DNA of 64,000 nucleotides from Smallanthus sonchifolius (lineage: Eukaryota; Streptophyta; Magnoliopsida; Asterales; Asteraceae), in contig CM042038.1 in the NCBI GenBank assembly GCA_023525975.1, forward strand, positions 12,099,272 to 12,163,271, in the 5' to 3' direction. The position numbers were made by a program, and so were the translations under genes. The notes beneath the pieces are model-generated. The model ran no database searches, had not been told where the DNA came from, and saw only the letters and a program-made list of their open reading frames with translations. Position 1 is the first letter of the stretch; each line of letters starts with the position of its first letter. Positions 37,486 to 49,200 of this stretch are shown in pieces.

Positions 37486-38069
37486 TTAACTTTTTTTCCC
37501 TAAATAGTTATTAGTATCAACTTTCTTCAAGTAAATGACCCTTCACCACCCATTTATTTAATTGATTTTAATAGTTTTTCTAATGAGAATTAATTAATTA
37601 AGCTAAAGTAATAAATAAAAAAGAAATCTCCACATAATAGTAACCAATTTTTATATAAGTTTCACTTAGTCACTCGAGTTTTACATGTTTCAATTTTATC
37701 AAATTACCAGTTTAACATGTTACTTATTTTTTAAATTTTATTTTATAAAGAAAAAAAATTAAGTTACTAAAATAAAACATATAAGAAACTTGGTTATGAT
37801 TTTATAAAATATAAACATGTAAAAAAGTCAAAACCCTCAACCCTATACCATATGCATCTTTAATATCAACCTGCCTAGCTCCTCTCTCCACTGAGCCGGT
37901 AAGCTTCCTCTTCCACCATCACCTCTGGCCACAACCTATCTTTATATTCTATTAACTTATCTTTTTATTATTTTTTTTGTCAGTAAACGAATCACAAGCT
38001 AAATATTTTGCATATTTATTATGGCATTCATGTTAATTATAAAAGAAAAAAAAATACCATGGTCATCAG
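37486..38069. other. Intergenic DNA
   Basis: No gene. About 37633-37800 may be a short relative of the foldback MITE at 30490, since ATAGTAACCAA and a reversed CTTGGTTA bound it, but no duplication was found. Confidence 0.3.
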
Positions 38070-38494
38070 CCGGGGGTGGGGGTCGGTCTTTTAAGGGGCC
38101 CGTAGTTTAAATTTTTTTATATATTATATATTTTTATAAAAGACCCAACTTGTATTATCTATTTATTTTATTAACCCACTTAAAAAAAGGTCCACTACTT
38201 CTATTACCCATTTATCATATTAACCCACTTATAAATTAAAAAAGACCCACTAGATTTTCAAACTTATTAAAAAATAACAAAATAAGTGGGTTGGAGCAGG
38301 TAGGGAACTCAGAAGACGAAGGAGGCAAGAACGGTAATTGGCAGCGTAATTCATTATTCGTTATGTATGATCGTTAATCGTTATTCGTTTGTTGTAGTTT
38401 TTTATTATGCCATTATGAGTTTATATTATGGGGCCCACTTTTTTTAACATGTCCCGGACACAAAACGTTTTGATGATTCTTGGGACCAGCCCTG
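38070..38494. mobile_element. hAT MITE, CAGGGGCGG family, copy 2
   Basis: A 425-bp relative of the element at 27534. The right end CCAGCCCTG is conserved, while the left end is diverged (CCGGGGGTGG). A perfect 8-bp duplication GTCATCAG flanks it (38062-38069 and 38495-38502). Shared interior strings include GACCCACTAGATTTTCAAAC and TTATATTATGGGGCCC. It carries about 70 bp near 38290-38360 that copy 1 lacks. Confidence 0.8.
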
Positions 38495-38502
38495 GTCATC
38501 AG

Positions 38503-39497
38503 CAATGGAGAACACTTACGGATGAGCGCTCTTTCTTCTCACACATGTGAAAACTCTCTCCTCTCCCTCTAAATTCCCTACTCTGGTTCGTGATCATGGA
38601 TTTTTGACATTCTCTCTTCTTGTCGTGTCATCTATGTCCGTCAGCCCTCCTCGCTCTCTCTCTTCCAGTTTTATATACGTGAGCTCATGAATATTCGTAT
38701 TTTGGATGCTTTAAATTTATTTATTTTATTATATTTGGAATTTGAACATGTAATTTTGAGTGCTTAAAATTGGAAATGAAAAAGTAGAGTTAGCACTTAG
38801 CTTTATTATACAAAAACAATTTTGTGGGGTGCTTCTTTGTTATTATTTTTAGTAAAAAGTGCTTATGAAATCGACATTTTGGATTGTTACCTACACGTGT
38901 CTGTCTTCTGTTAAAGGATCAATTCCCTTTTAATTATTGGTGCAAAAAATGTCCCATCTACACATTTTTTAATAAAATAAGAAATGTTTTATAAAGTGTC
39001 CCTTCAAGAATTGAACGATCTACATTTAACGAAACACTAGTCAAGAACTAAAAACAAAATGTTCCAATTCACACAAACACAATATTGACATCCCATCTGA
39101 CACAGTCCATCTTGTTATTTACAAATATTTTATCATAAAATTATGAAAGCTCATTGGTTATGTGTAGCCATAATTACAATGTTATTAGAGTTTGTTTTAT
39201 AGTGTCGGTAAGTTTTTTAAAATACAATTCTCACCCCTCGACTATTTGAAATATCATAACTCACTCTGGCTTTATAAAATGACACTTTAACATACTCAAG
39301 TTTAATAAAAATCAAAATATATACAAATATAAAAAGTTTAGATATATAAAAAATATTTAATGACTGAACGTAAACAAACTAACGTTGAGTATATATAATA
39401 ACATTCGTTCGTTAATTAATTTTCTTTCTTGACGTCCCGATATAAATTTCGTTAAAAACGGAGTCATGTTAAATGTAGGGTATTTTGTTGTTGTCGT
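38503..39497. other. Intergenic DNA left of the nested retrotransposons
   Basis: AT-rich, with no gene seen. The last five bases, GTCGT (39493-39497), are the candidate target duplication of element G1; the partner copy would lie beyond the right edge of the window. Confidence 0.4.
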
Positions 39498-42200
39498 TGT
39501 CACACCCCAACCGACGACGGATTATATGTCGGGGCGGACACGGTTGTTCAAAAACACAAGGTTGACTAATAATATTGAAATATTTCATTAATGATTTAAA
39601 GAGTTTAACATAGCAAAAATAACATATTGTTCAACAGAAAAGTAAACATAAGATTAATTCTTGATGATCTTTCTAAGTCCAAACATCCTACTTTTTCATA
39701 GATAAGTCTCACTCTTGTGCACCTGAAACATGTTAAGTAACTGTCAAATAAAAATAGTTGGTGAGATACAAAGGTTTTGACACCATTTTAACAAAGTCTT
39801 TTAAAAGTTTTACAATTCACCATGATTAATGTATCTAAGCATAAATGTGAGAAAAACAAGTAAGTTAAACATTGTGCACGTCAAACCTCCAACCAAGTTT
39901 AGGCATAACCCGAAGGTTACCCTTATAAGTTTCAAGTATAAGTCTTATTCAGTAACAAACACCAAGGGCTCCCCCCGAATGGTCAATCAATCTGGGTGGA
40001 TTGGTCAAATGCAATAGATCTATCTTTGTTACTATAGGCTCGGCCAAAGTTAATGAACATGCTAGAATTAAGTTTAATTTAACATACAAGTCTCAAAGCA
40101 TTCAACACAAAGAAGGCATATAATCATAGTTAAGTTTGAATTGTATAAGTCTAAAAAGTATAAACATGTTCCACCCCAAGTTTAAAAGCAAAAATGAAAA
40201 CAAAAAGGGGCTAAGTATACTCACCTTGTGGCGAACGTAAAAGTATCCAGACAAGGGTTATATGTAGTGAAGCCTTGAGGAAAGTTATCCTCACAACAAG
40301 CCTAAATGACAAGTATAAAGTTTAAGGATTGATCATAGGATCTAGGACCACGATCCAAGATTTAGGATTAACTAGAGTTGCGGAGGTGACTGTGCTATAA
40401 AGTTTAAGTGATAGTAAGTTTTAGTAACTATGCTTTAACTAGTTTTATAAAATATAATTTGAGAAATAAATAAGTATTGAGTTTAATAAATAATTATTCA
40501 CAAGGATTTAATAATTATTTAAAATAATAGTTATTTAAAGGAATAAATATCATGGGTTAATAATAATTACCCAATTGAATAATTCCCAATAGTGATTTGT
40601 TCAAAATAGAGTAGATACTTATTTAAAAATAATTATTTTAAGGAGTTTGTAAATAATTGTTTTATCAAAATTTTAAAATGGTGCCTTTAATTAAAGTATT
40701 TATCTATTGAGTATTTTCTTTAAATGACTAGAATTTATTTTAAGTAATATTTAGAAATTATTTGTAAGTCTAAATAAATAATGTATATTTATTTTCTGTT
40801 TACAAAATAAATAAGTTTTAAGTTTTCTAATTCTATAATTTTTATAAAACGTTCCAGTTTATAAGCTTCGAATATCTAAAATGAGGATATATGTTTTATA
40901 AACATTACAAAAACTTTATGTCGAGTATTTAAGTTTTATAATAGTTTAGGAATGTCTTTATAGTTTTTAGAAATTTAAAACTAATGTTAAACATTATATT
41001 TTTATAGTTTTAAACTTGGTTTTATTTGGTTAAAATGTCTTCCAATAAGGAAAACAGAAATAAAAATCGATTTTGAGTATAATAATGTTCAACATATTTT
41101 ATAAAAATAAAAGGGATTTTTAAAACTAATTAAAAGTGTACCAAAGAATTCGAAATCGAGAAAAACGGGCGGCCGGGTTCGAACACCCGACCTGCTCCGG
41201 GTCGGGATCTGCACACACGCACCACCGCTGGACCAGGGACTTGTTTGTGTTTTAATCCGGAAAACAAAATCCTTAAACACAAACCCAAACGCCCCCCCCC
41301 CCCCCCAATCCGTATGAACCCTAACATTTCAATCCCCAAATTCGACTCGGATTACCCTCTGTTTATGAGATTAAACAGAGGGCTTTTGATCCTTTCACGA
41401 ATTCGATCACAATAGGCACAAGTATTACCTGTTTTGGTGTCGATTTGAGGGAGATTGGGTTCGGCTTGGAGTTGGCGGTCGCGACTTCAATTCCGGTCAA
41501 TGCGGCTCCGGATCGATGAGATAGGTAGTGGAGGGAGGTTAGGGATGATGTTGTTGGTGTATGGGGGTTGGTATTTATAGCCAATTTGGCATTAAATGCG
41601 CGAACGAGTCGAGGGCGGGTGGTTGGGCCGTTCGGAGTAAATTCACACTCCACGCAAAGCCTCGATCGAAGATTAACATCATGGTGTCTTGGGGACGGGT
41701 CGCACGCGAGGGACGAGCCCGAGGTTCAGTGAACCTGGACGAAATCGCGAGTTCTGCGTGAAAAGGGACAAGAACCGGGGGTAGCGGGACTCGAACCCAC
41801 GATCGGTTTCTGGGCAAAAAGGGTTTGGGTGAATGACACAACAGGTCCTCGAAGTTTCAGGTGTTTAACATTTCACGTTTAAACTTGGTTTATGTTAGAG
41901 ATAAGTTCCAGAAATTACGGTTTAGCCCCTAGACTTTATATGATAAAATAGTTTATGGGTTTATAAATTCAAGTATTTATATTTTTATCGTCGTTTATGT
42001 CTTTTTTTTTTACACAATAAAATTTTATGATGTATTCATCTATTTTTCGTAGAAATATACGTATCTATGAATTGTATTTATCGAGTCTAGTAGTACGCGT
42101 AGAGATTTAGGAAGTGATACGTTTGTTGAAATTGATGAGTCTCGTTGGGTTACAATTTGAAACTGAAAATGATACATCGGGAAAAACCATGGATATTACA
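39498..42200 (-). mobile_element. 3' LTR of outer Ty3/gypsy element G1
   Basis: It begins TGTCACACCCC and ends GGATATTACA on the plus strand, so the ends are TG..CA. It sits directly downstream (in element sense) of a polypurine tract and the G1 pol end. The length is about 2.7 kb. Its partner LTR is outside the window, so the boundaries rest on end motifs and position. Two B-box-like strings on the minus strand (near 41176 and 41790) lie within it. It is non-coding. Confidence 0.7.
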
Positions 42201-42217
42201 GTCTCCCCTACTTTAGG
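42201..42217 (-). other. Polypurine tract of G1
   Basis: On the minus strand the sequence CTAAAGTAGGGGAGAC directly abuts the LTR end TGTAATATCC. This is the expected plus-strand primer site of the element. Confidence 0.7.
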
Positions 42218-42234
42218 AAATTTCGTCCCGAAAT

Positions 42235-43984
42235 TTAAGAGGAGGGTCCAGAGAAAAGGTGCGGGTACTTGACTTTCATCAGGTCTTCACGTTCCCAAGT
42301 AAACTCTGGGCCACGCTTAGACTCCCAACGCACTTTGACTATAGGAATACGACTACGCTTGAGCTGCTTGACTTCACGATCCATGATTTCCACAGGCTTC
42401 TCTACAAAACGCATAGCGTCATCAATGTGTACTTCTTCGAGGGGTATGTGAAGATTTTCATCCGCAAGACACTTCTTGAGGTTGGAGACGTGGAAAGTTG
42501 GATGAACATTGCTAAGGCTTTCGGGTAGTTCAAGTTTGTAGGCCACCTTTCCTATCCTTTCGAGGATTTTAAAAGGACCCACAAAACGAGGAGCTAGCTT
42601 TCCTTTCTTTCCGAAACGAACTACTCCTTTCCAAGGTGACACTTTGAGGAGTACAAGATCACCGACTTGGAATTCTAGCGGCTTTCAACGCTTGTCGGCA
42701 TAACTCTTTTGCCGACTTCTAGCTGCTAGGAGATTATCACGAATACGATGAACTTTGTCAGATGTTTCTTGAATGAGTTCAGGTCCGGTGATTTGTGATT
42801 CACCAATCTCGTTCCAACAAACAGGGGAACGACATTTACGACCATAAAGAGCTTCAAAGGGTGCCATGTTGATGCTTGTGTGGTAACTATTATTGTAAGA
42901 GAATTCAATCAACGGTAGGTGCGAATCCCAATTTCCACCGAAGTCAATGACGCATGCCCTAAGCATGTCCTCCAAAGTCTGTATGGTTCTTTCGGATTGA
43001 CCATCGGTTTGAGGATGGTATGCTGTGCTGAGATTTAATTGTGTACCAAGAGCAGGTGGATTGCCAGAAACGGGAAGTGAAACGACCGTCTCGATTAGAG
43101 ATAATGTTAAGAGGCACACCGTGGCGACTAACTATTTCATTAACGTATATCCGAGCCAATTTTTCGACTCCGTAATCCTCACGAATAGGCAAGAAATGTG
43201 CGGACTTAGTTAGTCGGTCCACGATCACCCAAATGCTATCGTGACCACGAGTGGTACGGGGTAGCTTGGTAATGAAATCCATCGCTATACACTCCCATTT
43301 CCACACGGGAATCTCTGGTTGTTCTAGAAGGCCTGACGGACGTTGGTGCTCTGCTTTAACCTTGGAGTAAGTGAGACACTTCGCTACGTATAACGCAATG
43401 TCTTTCTTCATGCCGGGCCACCAGTAATGGTGACGAAGATCCTTGTGCATTTTGTCTGCACCAGGATGGACCGAATAACGGGTTTTATGAGCTTCATTCA
43501 TAATGATAGTACGAAGGTCATCACGATCAGGAATCCAGATACGGTTCAAGAAATAGAGTAAGCCGTTGGGCTTAGTCTCTAATTGGAGCTCAGCTCCGCA
43601 CGCCATTTCTTCGTACATCTTCCCTTCGGTGACCGAAAGGTGTTGTGCTTCGAGGATGCGGATTTGGATATCTTTTTGAACTCTCACACAATGTAACATG
43701 GTGTGTTCCTTCCGACTTAAGGCATCGGCTACAACATTCGCCTTTCCAGGATGATAACGAATGTCGCAGTCGTAGTCGTTAAGTAGTTCTACCCAACGAC
43801 GTTGCCTCATGTTGAGTTCCTTCTGATTAAAAATGTGTTGAAGGCTTTTGTGGTCTGTGAAAACCACACACTTTGTACCATAGAGGTAGTGTCGCCAGAT
43901 CTTGAGAGCGAAGACAACTGCACCTAACTCGAGGTCATGCGTCGTGTAATTCTTTTCATGAATTTTGAGTTGCCTTGACGCGTA
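42235..43984 (-). pseudogene. G1 pol, 3' part: RNase H, integrase, chromodomain (broken)
   Basis: The minus-strand reading encodes the end of RNase H (starting YASRQLK, DLELGAVVFALKIW), the integrase zinc finger (HKTRYSVHPG, CLTYSK; the last cysteine of the usual CLTC is changed), the catalytic core (MDFITKLP, then SNRDGRF where SDRD is usual, and DGQSERTIQTLEDML) and a C-terminal chromodomain-like end (VRWESKRGPEFTWEREDLM). It is dead: the frame shifts at about 43050-43070 just after SRFWQ, and a TGA at 42687-42685 sits where the family has an arginine. The right end at 43984 is cut by insertion of G2; the coding sequence resumes at 53589. Confidence 0.88.
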
Positions 43985-46242
43985 TGAAAGAACCCAAACC
44001 GGGTACCTCTCACAGTTGGCAAACATTGCATATACATAGTTCTTAAACTTTGAATCAAACATTAAACTAACAGCGGAAGTCTTTACAAAATTCAGAGTCA
44101 ATTAAAACTTAAAATTTAAACATAGTTCAACAATCTAAAACTAGCAAATGGGGATGTCAGTCTTCATCAGCAGCAGCCATCCAGCCATTCACTCCTAAGA
44201 CCTCGCGGCATCATTTCTTTTCCTTTCCTTTGCTACCTGATGTGCATACTAAAATAGTCAGCTAACGCTGGTGAGTTCAAGTTTTCTTTAGCTTTATATA
44301 TATATAAAAAGGATTTTCCCTTTTAAATATACGTATTATATTATACACGTAATACAATGAAATCTTTCTTTATTCTTTAAATACATACACATTAAAATAT
44401 GTCTTCCTTCTTTAAAATACATACGTATAAAAATCTTTCTTTCTTCTTCTATATTCATACGTATTTACTTTGTACTCTTTTCTTTAAGTCATACATTAAT
44501 GTCTACAATCTGTTCTGTGCCCCCGAGCGGGCTTCTTCGTTCTTACTTCCCGAAGGAACTCTTTCTCGCGGTTATTGTTCCCTAAGGCTCAACGTCCAAA
44601 GGCCGATAACCGACTTTCTGTGCCCCCAAGCGGGCTTCTTCATTCTTTCTTAGCGACCGTCGCCGCTAGAGTAACCGTCGTTACTCATCTTAACCAGTTG
44701 CAACATCCTCGTTACAATGCCCTGCCGAGCACTGTCCCGATTTCTCTCATGGTACATCATGGACTTGTCCATGACGCAGCATCGGCTTCGGGTAGCACTA
44801 GTCTCAAGGACTATACTACTACCTCAAGACTTGCTACTATGCTTAGAGTAGCACTAGCCTCTAGGACTACGCTACTACTCCAAGTCTTTCGTCGTATAAG
44901 CATACTCTTACAGATTAGACAATGTATTTGACTTATTATTCTTCTCTTCGTTTATAAAACATATAGTTAAGTAAACCATTCTTTCTTCTCTTTCTCTTGT
45001 TTATAAAACATATAGTTAAATAACCCATTCTTTCTTCTCTTTCTCTTGTTTATAAAACATATAGTTAAATAAACCATTCTTCTTTCTTTCTTTCTTTCAA
45101 AACGTTCGGTTTAACAACCGTTATCTTTCTTCCTGTCAAAACATTCGGTTTAACAACCGTTATCTTTCTTTCTTACAAAACGTTTAATTAAATAATATAC
45201 ATTTATTTATAAACGTCTAATTCTTGAGTATGCACACCACCCTAAAACAGTAAAATAGGGATCTTGAACTCACCTGATGGGTGGTCTCAGAAATGCTCTC
45301 AATTGGTCACTGAGCGTCACTAGGGTTACTCACGATCTGTATAATAAAGTTATATGCATAAGGTATTGCTCCTAAATGACACTAGACATTACTAAGTATA
45401 AACCCCGTAGTTTCGAGTCATACCCTTTCTATCGAAACTAGGTAGTTTCGAGTCATACTTTGCCTATCGAAACTATGTAGTTTCGAGTCATACTTTGTCT
45501 ATCGAAACTATGTAGTTTCGAGTTATACTTTTGTCTATCGAAACTATGTAGTTTCGAGTGGTACTCTGTCTATCGAAACTATGTAGTTTCGAGTCATACT
45601 TTGCCTATCGAAACTATGTAGTTTCGAGTGGTGACTTGTGTAAAATCTTAGTAGTTTAAGTTTAGGGTCTGTATCGAAACTATGTAGTTTCGATGGGTCT
45701 GCTACAATCGAAACTCGGTAGTTTCGAGTCATACTTTGTCTATCGAAACTATGTAGTTTCGATGACTCAGTCATCTTCCCCAAACAGAAACCCTAGATCT
45801 GGCCATTTATTCTAATCGATCAAGCTTTGAACTTTTTACGTTCGAAACGTTCCTTTACTTCCCATGAACCCAAATATGTGGTTTGTTTCAAGTTTCACAC
45901 GTAAAATCTACCTCTTCACTCGATTTTTACCCTTTAACCCGAAAGTTACAAAAACTCAGATTTAGGTATAGCGATTACCTGTTACTGCTTCTTTCCTGTT
46001 TCTTTATGCTCCAGAGGTAGTGAGCAACAAATCTTCGAGACTTTGAGCTTGATCCCGATCTTTCTCTCTCTAGACTGAGCTCTCTCTTTCTCTTTCTAGT
46101 CTTGCGCAAATGAGAGGATGGGGAGAGGCTGTGTGCAGATGTAGAAGGGTTTCCTTCTAATATCGGCCCATGGGCCGAAATCTGGGCCAAGCCCACTTGT
46201 TCTTTTCCTTTTTATTTACTTTCTATTATTTGGGATGTTACA
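43985..46242 (-). mobile_element. 3' LTR of inner Ty3/gypsy element G2
   Basis: 2258 bp, TG..CA ends, nearly identical to the LTR at 51331-53588. By eye I find about four substitutions and no indels. It is flanked on its outer side by GCGTA (43980-43984), matching GCGTA at 53589-53593. It contains the TAGTTTCGA palindrome array. Short open frames inside it are not genes. Confidence 0.95.
45406..45766. repeat. TAGTTTCGA palindrome array in the G2 3' LTR
   Basis: Ten TAGTTTCGA motifs, most preceded by the inverted TCGAAACTA with TG between, make a string of palindromes with 9-bp arms. They are spaced by about 13-15 bases of the type GTCATACTTTGTC. The whole array is repeated in the other LTR. 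Confidence 0.9.
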
Positions 46243-46256
46243 AGTCTACCCTTCTT
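46243..46256 (-). other. Polypurine tract of G2
   Basis: The minus-strand AAGAAGGGTAGACT abuts the LTR start TGTAACATCC, about 27 bases after the gag-pol stop codon. It is the plus-strand primer site. Confidence 0.75.
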
Positions 46257-46282
46257 ATTAGAGGTTTCGCCCTCGAAACCTT

Positions 46283-49200
46283 TCATGGGTCAAACATCTG
46301 AGGGTACAACTCCCTCATTTCCGACTCCGTCTCCCACGTGGCTTCTGATCCTTTTCGATGTTTCCATTGAACTTTGACTAGCGGGATAACTTTATTGCGT
46401 AGTCGCTTCTCTTTTCTGTCTAGGATTGCTGTGGGCTCCTCAATATAGTTAAGCTTATTGTCTACTTCGATGTCATCGAGTGACACTTGTGCCGATTCGT
46501 CAGCTAGGCACTTTCGCAATTGCGAAACGTGAAAAGTAGGGTGGATTCCACTCAATTTTTCAGGCAGTTCTAGTCGATAAGCCACCTTTCCAACTCGTGC
46601 CACAATCTTAAATGGTCCGACAAACCTCGGACTTAGTTTCCCTCTTTTTCGGAATTGAATTATTCCCTTCCACGGAGACACCTTCAATAGTACTTTATCT
46701 CCAACCTGGAATTCAAGGTCTCTCCTTCTCTTATCAGCGTAAGACTTTTGCCTATCCTTAGCGGCTTTCATTCGCGCTTTGATTTGGTCAAACTTCTCAG
46801 AAGTTGCTTTGACTACGTCAAGGCTTGCGAAATCTTTCTGCCCAATTTCGCCCCAACATACGGGCGTTCTACACTTCCTTCCATATAACATCTCATAAGG
46901 CGGCATTCCAATGGTCACATGGTAACTGTTGTTGTAAGAAAACTCCGCCAGTGGTAAGTGACTATCCCAACTACCTCCAAAGTCAATGATACATGCCCGC
47001 AGCATGTCCTCTAGAGTTTGGATAGTCCTTTCGGACTGGCCATCGGTTTGCGGGTGGTAAGCTGTACTGATATTAAGTCTCGTACCCATTCCCTCATGGA
47101 ATTGCCTCCAGAACCTTGATGTGAATCTCGTGTCCCGGTCTGACACAATTGACAATGGCATACCGTGTCTGGCCACGATCTCGTTAATGAATAGTTCTGC
47201 TAGTTTTTCTGACGAGTAACTCTCACGCATGGGCAAGAAGTGAGCACTCTTCGTCAGTCTATCCACAATTACCCATATAGTATCATGTCCCTTAGCTGTA
47301 CGCGGTAGCTTGGTTATGAAATCCATGGTAATGTGTTCCCACTTCCATTCAGGAATGAATAGTGGTTGCATCTTTCCGCACGGCTTCTGGTGTTCGGCCT
47401 TCACTTGAGAGCAAGTTAGGCATTTGCTCACATAATCGGTTACATCATTTTTCATGCCGGGCCACCAGTATTCCTTCTTCAAATCACGGTACATCTTGTT
47501 AGTTCCGGGATGGATAGAGTAACGAGACTTGTGAGCCTCGTCAAGGATTTTGACTCTAAGTTCGCCACCCTTGGGTATCCACATCCTCCCGAACCGAGTT
47601 CGTACCCCATAAGCATTGGTTTCTAACTTTTCTTGCTGACCCACTATCCTTTCCCTCTTGACATTTTCCTCTTTCAAGGCTTCATCTTGGGCACGTTCTA
47701 TTTCTGTCATAAGATCTGGAGTCACGATTAGTTGATAGGATTTCACTTCGATAGGAGTTGTCGCCTCCTTTCGACTCAAGGCGTCGGCCACCACATTCGC
47801 CTTTCCGGGGTGGTAAAGGATTTCACAGTCGTAGTCTTTCAATAATTCTAACCATCGCCGCTGCCTCATGTTCAACTCTTTTTGTTCGAAGAAATACTTC
47901 AAGCTTTTGTGGTCGGAGTAGATGGTGCATCTGACTCCATAGAGGTAATGTCTCCAAATCTTTAAGGCAAAGACAACGGCCGCGAGTTCAAGGTCGTGAG
48001 TCGGGTAGTTGACTTCGTGAGTCTTTAATTGTCGTGATGCATACGCAATCACCTTTCCTCGTTGCATAAGCACACAGCCTAACCCCTGGCCTGAGGCGTC
48101 AGAATACACCACTAGGTCCTCGTTACCATCGGGTAGGGTCAGCACCGGTGCTCGAGTTAATCTCTTCTTTAATTCTTCGAAGGCAGTGGTTTGGGCCTGG
48201 CCCCATTCATATTTTACGTCCTTACGAGTCAATTTGGTTAGAGGTGAGGCTATCTTAGAGAAGTCTTGTATAAACCTCCGGTAGTAGCCTGCCAAACCTA
48301 GAAAACTTCGTACATCCGTTGGTGTTTTCGGAATTTCCCAATTCCACACTGCATCAATCTTTGCTGGGTCTACCATGATGCCTTCAGCGTTAATCACATG
48401 ACCTAAGAATTGGACTTCCTTTAGCCAGAACGCGCATTTCGTGAACTTAGCATAAAGCTTCTCTGTCTTTAATGTGTCTAGAACTTCTCGCAGGTGACAT
48501 GCATGATCACCCTTGCTCTTAGAATATACGAGTATATCGTCGATGAAGACTATCACTGACCGGTCTAACATTGGTCGACACACTCTGTTCATCATATCCA
48601 TGAAGGCTGCGGGAGCATTTGTAAGCCCAAAGGACATCACTCGGAACTCGTAGTGTCCATATCGCGTTCGGAATGCGGTTTTAGGTATGTCTTCCTCTCT
48701 TACCTTTAGTTGATGATAACTTGACCGCAGGTCGATCTTTGAGAACCATTTGGCGCCCTGTAATTGGTCGAATAGATCGTCGATTCTGGGTAGTGGGTAC
48801 TTATTCTTCACAGTTCTTTTGTTCAATTCTCTGTAGTCGATGCACATTCTCATGGCACCATCTTTCTTCTTGACAAACAGCACCGGAGCACCCCATGGTG
48901 AAATGCTCGGTCTGATAAATCCCTTTTCCAAAAGTTCTTCCAGTTGGGTCATCAGCTCTTTCATCTCAAGTGGCGCTAGCCGGTAAGGTGCTTTGGCAAC
49001 GGGCTGGGCACCTGGCATTAAATCTATTTGGAATTCTGTCTCCCGATCAGGCGGCAATCCGGGCAGTTCCTCAGGGAACACTTCCGGATAATGGCACACC
49101 ACGGGTACTTCGCTTAACTCTTTTACTTTTACGTCTTTATCGATCACGTACGCCAAGTAGGCCTCACACCCACGCCTCATATACTTTTCTGCTTTCATTT

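Noticed and set aside
44399..44931. Overlapping plus-strand frames in the G2 LTR (also 51745-52277)
   Set aside because: Antisense to the element, no family, and present only because the LTR is duplicated.
45544..45783. 79-codon frame in the G2 LTR (also 52890-53129)
   Set aside because: Its repetitive peptide is a by-product of the TAGTTTCGA palindromes; no start context or domain.
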